DNA of 64,000 nucleotides from Photorhabdus namnaonensis (GTDB lineage Bacteria; Pseudomonadota; Gammaproteobacteria; Enterobacterales; Enterobacteriaceae), in the NCBI RefSeq assembly GCF_001684335.1, contig NZ_LOIC01000020.1:1-64000 (forward strand), read 5' to 3'. The translations under genes were made by a program, and so were the position numbers. This document shows, in pieces, positions 54,553 through 62,897 of this stretch; positions within the stretch are counted from its first letter, which is position 1, and each line of letters opens with the position of its first letter. Below the pieces are notes generated by a model, which made no database searches, was not told the origin of the DNA, and worked only from the letters and a program-made list of their open reading frames with translations.

Positions 54553-55650
54553 TTACAACAAGGAGACGGCCTGTGCACAACTTTGACTTAGAAGCCTTAT
54601 CACCGTCTCCGCACCACTTCGATTGGGATTTATCCTTATCATCCGTTTTTCCAACATGGGATCAGACTGACGGAATGTACCGGACAACCGGTAAAACAGC
54701 GGCGGGATGTCAAATTTTGATTCAGCGCCTACCGGATAAGGCAGCGCGCCAAGCTTATGAGCGACATGGAGTACCCGTTCGGCAATCTCATCATAAAACT
54801 CCACCAGCAGTACTTTCGATTGCGCATTGGCGATAAGCGCCCGTTTTACCTGTGGAATAACTCCCTGATTAAGCCGGACCACTAATGTTTCATTCACCTG
54901 AGCCTGTACAGCATGCATCACCGGGGCAAATACCAATCCACGCAATACCTCCAATGCCTGAAATCCCTGTACCTGACTGCCGCCGGAATACATATTACGC
55001 CGGATGCGCTCTATTGCCGCTTGCTGGCCGACTACGACACCGACACCTTGCGGGCCAAACAGTTTAAAGCTGGAGAAGGCCGATAATGTAGCCCCCCATT
55101 CACAACCGATATGTTCCACTTTCATGGCTGCATAGTTATCGTCAACCAGAACCGGTAGTGATGCAGCATTCATCAGCGATATGATTTCTTCCAATTCATA
55201 CGCATCATCAATTTTCTGTCGCGTGTGTTGTACCAACCCCGCCACCGGCGAATGTTGCAAAATCGCAGCCCGTATCTGTTCAGATTGATTGAAATCAGCC
55301 CGTACCAGACGCAAACCCATTTGCTCGGCAGTAACCGCTGTCGAAGGATATAACGGCGCATCATGAACCAGCAGGCTATCGCCAGCGTTAAGTAATGCCG
55401 CTAACCCACAACGTATTGCGCCGGTTCCCGCCCCTTGCACTAACACAGCCGCTTCGGCGGCAAAAAAATCTGCGATAACCTGTTCAACACGTTGTGTCAC
55501 TTGTGGCCGATTCAATCCCGGCGCCAGCCCTAAATCTCCGGTGGTGAGAAAATCCGCACCGGGAAAATGACAGCAAATAATATCAACTAAACGAAACTGT
55601 TTGTGCTGCGCCTGTTCCATGCTCAGACTAGGTAATGGATATGTGTTCAA
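54553..55650 (-). CDS. yhfS: YhfS, PLP-dependent aminotransferase-like enzyme
   Basis: 365 residues, close to E. coli YhfS along its length: HFPGADFLTTGDLGLAPGLN, AAVLVQGAGTGAIRCGLAAL, VLVDDNYAAMKVEHIG, FSSFKLFGPQGVGVVVG with the PLP Lys, GGSQVQGFQALEVLRGLVFA, IPPLFYRLSGTFRQ. Fold type I PLP enzyme of unknown substrate. Last gene of the yhf operon. The start seems to be TTG 55650. A hairpin at 55682 separates it from yhfT. Confidence 0.88.
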   Translation of the reverse strand: MNTYPLPSLSMEQAQHKQFRLVDIICCHFPGADFLTTGDLGLAPGLNRPQVTQRVEQVIADFFAAEAAVLVQGAGTGAIRCGLAALLNAGDSLLVHDAPLYPSTAVTAEQMGLRLVRADFNQSEQIRAAILQHSPVAGLVQHTRQKIDDAYELEEIISLMNAASLPVLVDDNYAAMKVEHIGCEWGATLSAFSSFKLFGPQGVGVVVGQQAAIERIRRNMYSGGSQVQGFQALEVLRGLVFAPVMHAVQAQVNETLVVRLNQGVIPQVKRALIANAQSKVLLVEFYDEIAERVLHVAHKLGALPYPVGAESKFDIPPLFYRLSGTFRQSDPMLEKRMIRINPNRSGAETVIRLLSQSCAQAVSLL

Positions 55651-55681
55651 TATCTATTCTCTCGTGTTCTTTCGCACTTCC

Positions 55682-55714
55682 CCCCTTTATTTTTATCATC
55701 ACAAAATAAAGGGG
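55682..55714. promoter_or_regulatory. Intra-operon hairpin between yhfT and yhfS
   Basis: CCCCTTTATTTT and AAAATAAAGGGG, perfect 12-bp arms and a 9-nt loop. No T-run on the minus strand, so it may stabilise or attenuate the mRNA rather than end it. Confidence 0.5.
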
Positions 55715-55726
55715 AAATTAATTCAA

Positions 55727-57082
55727 TTAACCGATGCCCACCAGATAGATAATGTTAGCTAGTACACCCACCACAATCGTTGCAATAGGCCCAATCGCCA
55801 TTTCAACCAAAGGACGTTTAGCCGTGCGGTTGAGTAAATAAATGCCCGCCACCACCATGAAGCCCATTCCCGGCAGAATGGCGTTGGAAGCTATCATTCC
55901 CCCCACCAATAAGGCAACTTCCAACATGCGGGTAATAACGGTACGAATATGTTCACCACAAGCTTTAACTCCAGGATATTTATCCAACCAGATGGCAATT
56001 CTCGCCAGTAGTTTGATTTCCATAAACATAATCACACTGCCAGCAATGAAGGCAATCCACAGATTATTGGTAACTAATCCCGCGACAAATACAAATTTCA
56101 TGCCGACTGGGCTATAAACTCCAGTAGCAATGGCGGTCATACCAACCAACGGCACAAAGCTGATCGCTCTGGCAAGCGCCACCAGCATAGCGTTAGCCCC
56201 TTCCCCCTGCGCCATCAGTTGCAGTGATACAGGCCCTTCCGCCAGCAAACTAAGCGACATCGAAGCCGCTACCGCAGTCAATCCCCCACTGAATACCAGC
56301 AACCAGATGTTATTTTGAATACGCTGTATCCGCGTGGAAAATAATCCAACCAGCGTCTCGTTCGCTCCCTTGGTCGAAGCAGATCCCTCGCCAGCTTTGG
56401 GTGCGCGCTGTTTCATAGCAAAATAGAACATTACTATCATCGAAATCAGTAGGGCTATCCCGTTAGGGTCCAACTGCACCGGTTTGCTCAATGCGCCGCC
56501 AAAACTCAATGATCCTACCGCTTTCGTCGCGATATACCCCACCAATGTCGCAATCAGCACCCATATTCCTTTGCCATATCCATATTGATAGGCCACCACA
56601 ATCGCAGGAAACAGTGCAAAGCAGGCCACGATAGGATCGCCGACTTTACTCAGGTTGCCCATGAAATTAACCGGTAAATGGGCAAAGATATCGACAACAG
56701 ATCGTAAACCGGTCATCAGGGCAACGGCATATAGCGCCCCCAAGATAGCGGAAAGTATGAAACCTTTTTTGCTGTTTGCACACCAGGTACCAATAACATC
56801 GGTTCCCAATAATAAACTATGCACCAAAATAATCGGGGCGGTCAGCGAGAACGGAATACCAAAGCCGATAACCAGACCAAAACTTAGGGCGAAACTGGTG
56901 GCAGCCAGGGTCTTACGATTCATACGCCCTTCCAGATGTTCCGGCATTAAAGGACGTAGCCCATCATGAAATACCGCAATACCACGGTTAGCCATCATGG
57001 CAGATATCCCACCGATCACCGCCAACAAACCGGCCTTAAATGGATCAATTTCCATTAAACGGGTGAAAAATTCATATTCCAT
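55727..57082 (-). CDS. yhfT: YhfT, multi-pass membrane transporter-like protein
   Basis: 451 residues with about 10-12 hydrophobic segments. Family matches: ANRGIAVFHDGLRPLMPEHL, EGRMNR, ALSFGLVIGFGIPFSL, ALFPAIVVAYQYGYGKG, RAISFVPLVGMTAIATGVYS, EVALLVGGMIASNAI. Probably carries the substrate of the yhf pathway into the cell. ATG 57082 follows AGGACAGGAAA; ATG 57121 would overlap yhfU. Confidence 0.87.
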   Translation of the reverse strand: MEYEFFTRLMEIDPFKAGLLAVIGGISAMMANRGIAVFHDGLRPLMPEHLEGRMNRKTLAATSFALSFGLVIGFGIPFSLTAPIILVHSLLLGTDVIGTWCANSKKGFILSAILGALYAVALMTGLRSVVDIFAHLPVNFMGNLSKVGDPIVACFALFPAIVVAYQYGYGKGIWVLIATLVGYIATKAVGSLSFGGALSKPVQLDPNGIALLISMIVMFYFAMKQRAPKAGEGSASTKGANETLVGLFSTRIQRIQNNIWLLVFSGGLTAVAASMSLSLLAEGPVSLQLMAQGEGANAMLVALARAISFVPLVGMTAIATGVYSPVGMKFVFVAGLVTNNLWIAFIAGSVIMFMEIKLLARIAIWLDKYPGVKACGEHIRTVITRMLEVALLVGGMIASNAILPGMGFMVVAGIYLLNRTAKRPLVEMAIGPIATIVVGVLANIIYLVGIG

Positions 57083-57092
57083 TTTCCTGTCC

Positions 57093-57452
57093 TCATGAAG
57101 AAAAAATAGCCCCGATAACAACTGGAATAACCGCGTCTATATCCTGACCAGTAAAACCAAATGCGATTTTCCCCGCGTTAACATGGGCAATAATTTCTTC
57201 ATCAGGCAGGATCTTGCCTGGCATACTGATGGTCGCGCATTTATCAATACCAACAATAGCAATTACCATTGCCAAAGCGCCTCCACCTGTATTACAGGCC
57301 CCCAAATAGTAATCCGCATTACCACTTTTAAGCGCTATCGCGGCATCTATGTCGCCCATCACGGTAATGGATGAAACTTTATCCCCGGCCAGACGGCGTA
57401 AAGTTTCAGCAATTTTTTCTTTCTCAATTTGTCCTCCAATTACAAATCTCAT
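57093..57452 (-). CDS. yhfU: YhfU, small conserved protein of the yhf operon
   Basis: 119 residues. GNADYYLGACNTGGGALAMV and KIAFGFTGQDIDAVIPVV match the YhfU/DUF2620 pattern. Role unknown; the Gly-rich segment could bind a small molecule. Ten bp before yhfT, eleven after php. Confidence 0.85.
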   Translation of the reverse strand: MRFVIGGQIEKEKIAETLRRLAGDKVSSITVMGDIDAAIALKSGNADYYLGACNTGGGALAMVIAIVGIDKCATISMPGKILPDEEIIAHVNAGKIAFGFTGQDIDAVIPVVIGAIFSS

Positions 57453-57463
57453 CTGTTTTTCCT

Positions 57464-58354
57464 TTAGTTGAAAAATAGCATTGGGTTATCACGTAACATC
57501 AAATTAATATCGGTTTGCGTTAATCCGGCCTCTTTTAACATCGGCACAAAGGTGGTGATCAAATAGGCAAAACCATTGCCGCCATTAGCTCTTAAGTGAG
57601 AACGACGGGTAATATCCATCGATAACATGACGCGGTTAAGTAAGCCACGTTGGGCCAGGGTCTTTAACATGGTGATCCGCTTTTCATCCGGGTAGTAATC
57701 GTTTTTGCCAATCGTGTCGAACTGGATGTAAGCACCCTGCTCAATGATACGCAAAATATTGTCCAGATTATCTTTAAGATCACAGTGACCAATAACGACG
57801 CGCTCAGCATCTACACCGTGCTTTTTCAATAATTTCAGTTGCTCAAAACCCATCGTGCTTAATGTCGTATGCGTCGAAACAGGCCGCCCAGTTTCCAGAT
57901 GAGCTATAGCCGCAGCATGGAATACTTTCTCTTCATCAGGCGTAATGACTCCTTTGCTGGAACCAATTTCCCCAATCACTCCGGCTTTCAACGTTGTACC
58001 GTCGATACCCTGTTCAATCTCAGCGATCATTTCATCCGCCAGTTGTCGAGCGGTGGTATGTGCTACATGCTCAGGAAAAAAGGCGGATTGGTAATAGCCA
58101 GTAGAAACTATTACATTAATGCCGGAGTCCCGCATCAGATCCAACATAAACTGTGGGTTACGTCCCATGTAACGATTGGTCATCTCCACAATATTGTGTA
58201 CACCCAAGCTGACCAGTGTTTTCATCTCTTCGCAAATCAGGTCGTACTGATCCAGTCGGCAGTCAATGTTGTTTTTAAATGATGATAAATCGAGGTGCAG
58301 GTGCTCATGCGCATAGGTATAACCAGATGCGTCAATTCTGTTTTGCTGAGTCAT
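57464..58354 (-). CDS. php: Php, phosphotriesterase homology protein
   Basis: 296 residues of the amidohydrolase TIM barrel. Metal ligands are visible in YAHEHLHLDLS, a Lys in TTLKAGVIGEIGSSKG, STHTTLSTMG, IGHCDLKDN and LSMDITRRSH. A lactonase or esterase activity is likely but the natural substrate is unknown. ATG 58354 (MTQQNRIDASGYTYAHEH) fits the homologue; ATG 58411, adjacent to the yhfX stop, would add 19 residues unlike the family. In E. coli yhfW lies between php and yhfX; here it is absent. Confidence 0.88.
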   Translation of the reverse strand: MTQQNRIDASGYTYAHEHLHLDLSSFKNNIDCRLDQYDLICEEMKTLVSLGVHNIVEMTNRYMGRNPQFMLDLMRDSGINVIVSTGYYQSAFFPEHVAHTTARQLADEMIAEIEQGIDGTTLKAGVIGEIGSSKGVITPDEEKVFHAAAIAHLETGRPVSTHTTLSTMGFEQLKLLKKHGVDAERVVIGHCDLKDNLDNILRIIEQGAYIQFDTIGKNDYYPDEKRITMLKTLAQRGLLNRVMLSMDITRRSHLRANGGNGFAYLITTFVPMLKEAGLTQTDINLMLRDNPMLFFN

Positions 58355-58411
58355 AAGTAAGACGGTCCGAAGATAAAAAAGAGGATGAAGGTGAAGAGGA
58401 TGGAAGCGCAT

Positions 58412-59596
58412 CTATTCACAGGTCATTTTTTCTCCATTAATCAGAATAGGGTTTCCCTGGCTGTCATAAAGCCCTTCCAATACCGGATGTCCTGACTGGA
58501 TACCGCTAACCAACGCCACATCACTGCGAGTAGCAAATATCTGGGTGCGAAAGCACAACATAACAGCACAACCGACCGGAAATTCACCGCTCAGGGGGAA
58601 ATGGTAATCAATACTGGCGTCATCCATCGGTAACAGGCAAGTGGAGGTGATCTGACCGTTTGGCAGGAATATCAGTGCATTATGCGCCCGCCCACGACGA
58701 TAATAACCGCCACCATAACAGTAGCTGTTGCCGTTAAATCGGTGAGATATTTCTGTCAGATAGAGCATAGCAATGCGTTCTGGCTGTTCTCCCCGATAAT
58801 TGGCAAGGATTGTTCCTGTTAGCGCATGCCCCGGCTCGGTATGGGTAACACCATACTTCGCCAGTAACGGCAATGTGCTACAACTTGACGCCGACGGCGC
58901 ATTTATCTGCGTCGCTTCAATTCCTGCCTGTCGTAAAATGTCTTTTGCTTTCAGTAAAGTAAATAAGTTTGGCGCCGGCAGGGTCTGCTGCTGGACGTCT
59001 TGCCACAACAAGCAAGGAAAATGTGTCAACCCTGTCAGTTTTACACCGGGCATCGCCATAATGCGCTGAACGACGGTGTTCAATTCCGATAAATGAAAAC
59101 CCGCTTCCTGACCAGGATATAAATGATCATGATCATCATAGACTTTCAGCATAATGGGTTGCACATTTCCCTGACGTTGCGCAAAACTGGAAATTTCCTC
59201 CGCTTTTTCTAAAGAAAATACTGTGATCACTTCCGGATGTTGTTGCATCACTGAAGAGAGTATATTGCGCGGGATCTGTACCAGATGGCCTACATGAGTC
59301 ACTGGGATCTTCCCGTTCATCAAGACTCTGGCTTCTTTAAAATCCACCGCGGTAACGCCCTGATAACCCAGTTCTAGCAGTTTACGCGCCAACCAGGCGT
59401 TACGACCAACCTGTTTGGTCATCAGATAGAGAGCAATACCATGATGCTCCGCTACCGCAAGTAATCGTCTGGCATTGTCTAAAACCTGATCAACGTCAAT
59501 AACATAAGTATCTGGTAGTAAGGCTCCTTGCGCCCATAACATCTGGGCTGCCTCAATCAATGCCGGATTTTGTTTGTTCAGTGCATGCATAAACAT
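58412..59596 (-). CDS. yhfX: YhfX, alanine-racemase-fold PLP enzyme
   Basis: 394 residues of fold type III PLP enzymes: DTYVIDVDQVLDNARRLL, YLMTKQVGRN with the PLP Lys, LTGLTHFPCLL, INAPSASSCSTLPLLAKYG, THTEPGHALTG, YCYGGGYYRRGR. Racemase or decarboxylase chemistry on an amino compound is likely. Strong start AGGAGGTACAGC-ATG. Adjacent to php without a gap. Confidence 0.87.
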   Translation of the reverse strand: MFMHALNKQNPALIEAAQMLWAQGALLPDTYVIDVDQVLDNARRLLAVAEHHGIALYLMTKQVGRNAWLARKLLELGYQGVTAVDFKEARVLMNGKIPVTHVGHLVQIPRNILSSVMQQHPEVITVFSLEKAEEISSFAQRQGNVQPIMLKVYDDHDHLYPGQEAGFHLSELNTVVQRIMAMPGVKLTGLTHFPCLLWQDVQQQTLPAPNLFTLLKAKDILRQAGIEATQINAPSASSCSTLPLLAKYGVTHTEPGHALTGTILANYRGEQPERIAMLYLTEISHRFNGNSYCYGGGYYRRGRAHNALIFLPNGQITSTCLLPMDDASIDYHFPLSGEFPVGCAVMLCFRTQIFATRSDVALVSGIQSGHPVLEGLYDSQGNPILINGEKMTCE

Positions 59597-59710
59597 GCTG
59601 TACCTCCTGTACTTCTTCGGCGATCAATGCCACGATAAAAAGCTAGATGTTAAATCATCATTTTTTTGAATATTTGATGGAAAAAAAAATTTCCCTCATC
59701 TCTGTTGGGG

Positions 59711-60070
59711 TTACCACTGCCCCTTCGCCGCCCAAAGGCTAAACAAATTTACCAGAAGGTACCCCTCCTCACAGGGATGTAATTGCACGTCAAAATGTGC
59801 CAACAGCGAAGCGTTAATCTCTTGCAAATGAGAAAAGACACTCGATTGACGCACTTCCATCAACAGCTCAATATCCATTGAACTGATTTGTTCTCCCCGG
59901 CGTGAGCGCATCAACGCATTAGCCATATGTGTTATTACTATTTCCCCTAGTGCATTTCTGACAGGGATTTTCCAATCATTTTCAAGCTGCGCCACAACCT
60001 GTAACATGCCAACATGGATATCCTGATCAATGACATTTCCTTGACAGAGTAGATTCAATCGATTTTCCAT
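59711..60070 (-). CDS. yhfY: YhfY, PRD-domain protein
   Basis: 119 residues matching a PTS regulation domain: MENRLNLLCQGNVIDQDIHV, VITHMANALMRSRRGEQI, VFSHLQEINASLLAHFDVQL, CEEGYLLVNLF. PRDs are phosphorylated by PTS proteins at His and control transcription, so it may link the operon to sugar supply; a fru PTS is encoded upstream. ATG 60070 follows GGAGGTTCACGAA. Confidence 0.85.
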   Translation of the reverse strand: MENRLNLLCQGNVIDQDIHVGMLQVVAQLENDWKIPVRNALGEIVITHMANALMRSRRGEQISSMDIELLMEVRQSSVFSHLQEINASLLAHFDVQLHPCEEGYLLVNLFSLWAAKGQW

Positions 60071-60095
60071 TTCGTGAACCTCCCTCCATGCCAAA

Positions 60096-61001
60096 TTAAT
60101 AACTTGGGTCCTGCTGGCCTGCCAGTACACGTTGTTGATGAGCCAACAACTCTGTTTTATTCACCATAGTACGTAAAAGTTGCTGGATCAGAATGTCATC
60201 AGTTCTGGTTAAAACCGCCGCTTCAGAAGCTTGTGAAAAACAGACGTTTCCTTGGAGCGGTACTGCGATAAGCTCCCGGGAACTGAGTTCAATTTCTCTG
60301 GTAACGTTCCAGATCACCGCGTCAATGTCACCTTTCGCCACCTTATACAGGCTCTCGTGGTAAGAGATATCCACCAACGTGATATCCTGCCCGGCAAAGT
60401 ACACTTCAGTCATGATCTTCTGGTCGGCAGAACGATGATCCAGCCCAACACGACGAATATTGTGTTCACCTCCTTTACGATAAATCAGTTGGTGTGCCCC
60501 AACATAGGTCTGTGGCCCCAATTCAAGTACAACGCGGACATCACCCTGCTCCAGATAAGTCTGCGCCGCCAAATGTGATACCACCGCCAAGTCATAAATA
60601 CCGCTACGCAAGCATTCCATCCTGGCATCTGAACCTCTCATATGGGCGAAGTAAAACGGAATGCCCTCAAATTGCGCTTTCAAGCCGCTCGCCAATCCTT
60701 CATACAATCGGGTATAAGGCAGCGGCATCGCACAAACCACGTTACTAATGTCAGCATGGGCTAACAGCGCTTTGTGATCCACACTAACCAAATAGCTGCC
60801 ATTGCGCCCCCGCCGTTCCACGTAAACCGCGCCAGAACTCTCCAATTTTTTTAATGCAAACTGAACTAGCCCAACAGATAACCCATAGTCAGATGACAGC
60901 TCTTCAATCGTCTTCAACCGATTACCGCAATGCTCACCTAGCAGATAACGCGCCAGACACGCCTGAGCAACCCCCTCTTTTTTTAACAGACCGCGACTCA
61001 T
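60096..61001 (-). CDS. yhfZ: YhfZ, HTH regulator with periplasmic-binding-like domain
   Basis: 301 residues. N-terminal winged HTH of GntR type (LGEHCGNRLKTIEELSSDYG, VGLVQFALKKLESSGAVYVE), then a domain resembling extracytoplasmic solute binding (MPLPYTRLYEGLASGLKAQF, YDLAVVSHLAAQTYL, AVIWNVT). First gene of the yhf operon, so probably its local regulator with a small-molecule ligand. Confidence 0.87.
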   Translation of the reverse strand: MSRGLLKKEGVAQACLARYLLGEHCGNRLKTIEELSSDYGLSVGLVQFALKKLESSGAVYVERRGRNGSYLVSVDHKALLAHADISNVVCAMPLPYTRLYEGLASGLKAQFEGIPFYFAHMRGSDARMECLRSGIYDLAVVSHLAAQTYLEQGDVRVVLELGPQTYVGAHQLIYRKGGEHNIRRVGLDHRSADQKIMTEVYFAGQDITLVDISYHESLYKVAKGDIDAVIWNVTREIELSSRELIAVPLQGNVCFSQASEAAVLTRTDDILIQQLLRTMVNKTELLAHQQRVLAGQQDPSY

Positions 61002-61154
61002 AATAATTCTTCATTTTTTTGAATGTATTTATATCTAATTTAAGCAGGCAAATAACAATCGGAAAATAGCAAAAATGCGAATGAGGTCACGAATAAGTAG
61101 ATAATTTCCTGTAATTTCAATAAGTTTAATTCAATAACTAATAATTTCTGTTTT

Positions 61155-62828
61155 TTATGCTTTAGTTGTGGTCGTTTCTGGGCGCTTAAGCAGTGCATAG
61201 ATCAATCCTGCCAATAGGGTACCGACAATAATCGACATCAAATAACCCAATATTGGTGTGATAGCTCCTGGGATCAACAGTACAAACAGGCCACCATGCG
61301 GCGCCATCAACTGCGCACTCACTGCCATAGAGATCGCTCCCGTCACTGCACCGCCAACGATACAACATGGGAGCACTCTCATCGGATCGCGGACAGCAAA
61401 AGGAATCGCGCCTTCGGAAATAAAACACAGGCCCAACACCAATGCGGCTTTACCACTTTCCCGCTGAACATTATCGAACTTCTGCCGGGCAATTAGGGTC
61501 GCCACCCCCATTGCCAGCGGTGGAACCATCCCGGCAGCCATAATAGCAGCCATTGGCGCATAGGTTTGCGAGCTAAGCAAACCGACACCAAACGCATAGG
61601 CGGCTTTGTTTATCGCTCCTCCCATATCAGCACACATCATCCCACCCAAAATGGCCCCTAACAGGAGCGCGTTGGCTGTCCCCATATTAGCAAGCCAGTG
61701 CGTTAGCCCCGCCATGATACCGGCGACGGGTTTACCAATAACGTAAATCATAATCAGACCGGTGATCAGGCTGGCAAATAGCGGAATGATCAAAATCGGT
61801 TTCAACGCTGCCATACTCTGCGGCAATTTCACCTTGGTACTGAGAAATTTCGCTACGTAACCGGCGAGGAAACCCGCAATAATACCGCCAAGAAATCCCG
61901 CGTTGGTGCTAGTTGCCAGCATGCCGCCAATCAAACCAGGCGTCAGACCTGGGCGATCAGCAATCGAGAAAGCAATGTAACCTGCCAGTACGGGGACCAT
62001 CAGAGCAAAAGCTGAACCACCGCCGATTTGCATCAACGCGGCTGCCAATGTACCCGGCTCTTTAAATGCAGTGATGCCAAAAGCAAATGAGAGCGCGATG
62101 CACAGACCACCCGCCACCACCATCGGCAACATATAAGAGACGCCGGTCAACAGGTGACGATAGATGCCGTTATTCTCTTCTCCTTGCCCGGTTTTAATAC
62201 TATTCTGCCCCGCCAGATGGAAAGGTTTAGCTTCGACCAAAGCTTTATCAAATTCTTGCGCTGTTTTCTTCAACGCCAGCCCGGTGGAGGTACGGTACAT
62301 AGGTTTTCCTGCAAATTTCGCCAGATCTACGTCAATATCCGCGACGATCAGCACCAGATCCGCTTTTGCCACCTCTTCCGGCGTAATAACATTGCCCGCC
62401 CCTACCGAACCGCGAGTTTCCACCTTTACCCACCAGCCGCGCTTTTTGGCTTCGATTTCGATAGCTTCAGCGGCCATGAAGGTATGCGCCACACCAGTAG
62501 GACAGGCAGTCACCGCGACAATGCGTTTTATATCACCACCGCTGTCAGTTGCCGGTATCTGGTACGGTTGAGCATCAATTTTTGCCTGCTGAAAGAAATC
62601 TTTCGGCGCATGCAATGCTTGTTCCGTGTCGCCGAGATAAACAAGCTTACCGTTCAGTGCGTTATCGGCGGGAACGCAATTGCCGGTCACGACCACCAAA
62701 TCGGCTTCGGCTGGATCTTCTGTTAGTATCAGTCCGCTTTCCTCCGCAGAGGCACTGAGAATTGTTTTCACCAGATAACTTCCGGCAAGTCCGAGTGAAG
62801 GATCAATGATAAGCAATGTTTTCATCAT
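61155..62828 (-). CDS. fruA: Fructose PTS permease FruA (IIB'-IIB-IIC)
   Basis: 557 residues. IIB' at the N-terminus, IIB with the phosphorylated Cys in VTACPTGVAHTFMAAEA, then the IIC membrane domain (LLTGVSYMLPMVVAGGLCIA, GLIGGMLATSTNAGFLGGII, GALLLG-type helices, FCFISEGAIPFAVRDPMRVL). Imports fructose and releases fructose 1-phosphate. Length is that of the E. coli protein. Start AGGAGAAGC-ATG. Its usual upstream neighbour fruK is missing (see the remnant at 62825). Confidence 0.95.
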   Translation of the reverse strand: MMKTLLIIDPSLGLAGSYLVKTILSASAEESGLILTEDPAEADLVVVTGNCVPADNALNGKLVYLGDTEQALHAPKDFFQQAKIDAQPYQIPATDSGGDIKRIVAVTACPTGVAHTFMAAEAIEIEAKKRGWWVKVETRGSVGAGNVITPEEVAKADLVLIVADIDVDLAKFAGKPMYRTSTGLALKKTAQEFDKALVEAKPFHLAGQNSIKTGQGEENNGIYRHLLTGVSYMLPMVVAGGLCIALSFAFGITAFKEPGTLAAALMQIGGGSAFALMVPVLAGYIAFSIADRPGLTPGLIGGMLATSTNAGFLGGIIAGFLAGYVAKFLSTKVKLPQSMAALKPILIIPLFASLITGLIMIYVIGKPVAGIMAGLTHWLANMGTANALLLGAILGGMMCADMGGAINKAAYAFGVGLLSSQTYAPMAAIMAAGMVPPLAMGVATLIARQKFDNVQRESGKAALVLGLCFISEGAIPFAVRDPMRVLPCCIVGGAVTGAISMAVSAQLMAPHGGLFVLLIPGAITPILGYLMSIIVGTLLAGLIYALLKRPETTTTKA

Positions 62829-62887
62829 GCTTCTCCTGCTATTAGCTCAAAGGGTTGTAGATCGACGCGCGCCATTTTCACAGCCAA
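62825..62887 (-). pseudogene. 3' remnant of fruK (1-phosphofructokinase)
   Basis: On the minus strand LAVKMARVDLQPF matches the final residues of enterobacterial FruK (LAAMMARVDLQPF), followed by ELIAGEA and a stop that overlaps the fruA start. The preceding codon is a stop and the fruB stop lies 10 bp before the remnant, so the rest of fruK (about 300 codons) has been deleted. Confidence 0.8.
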
Positions 62888-62897
62888 CTAGGGATTT

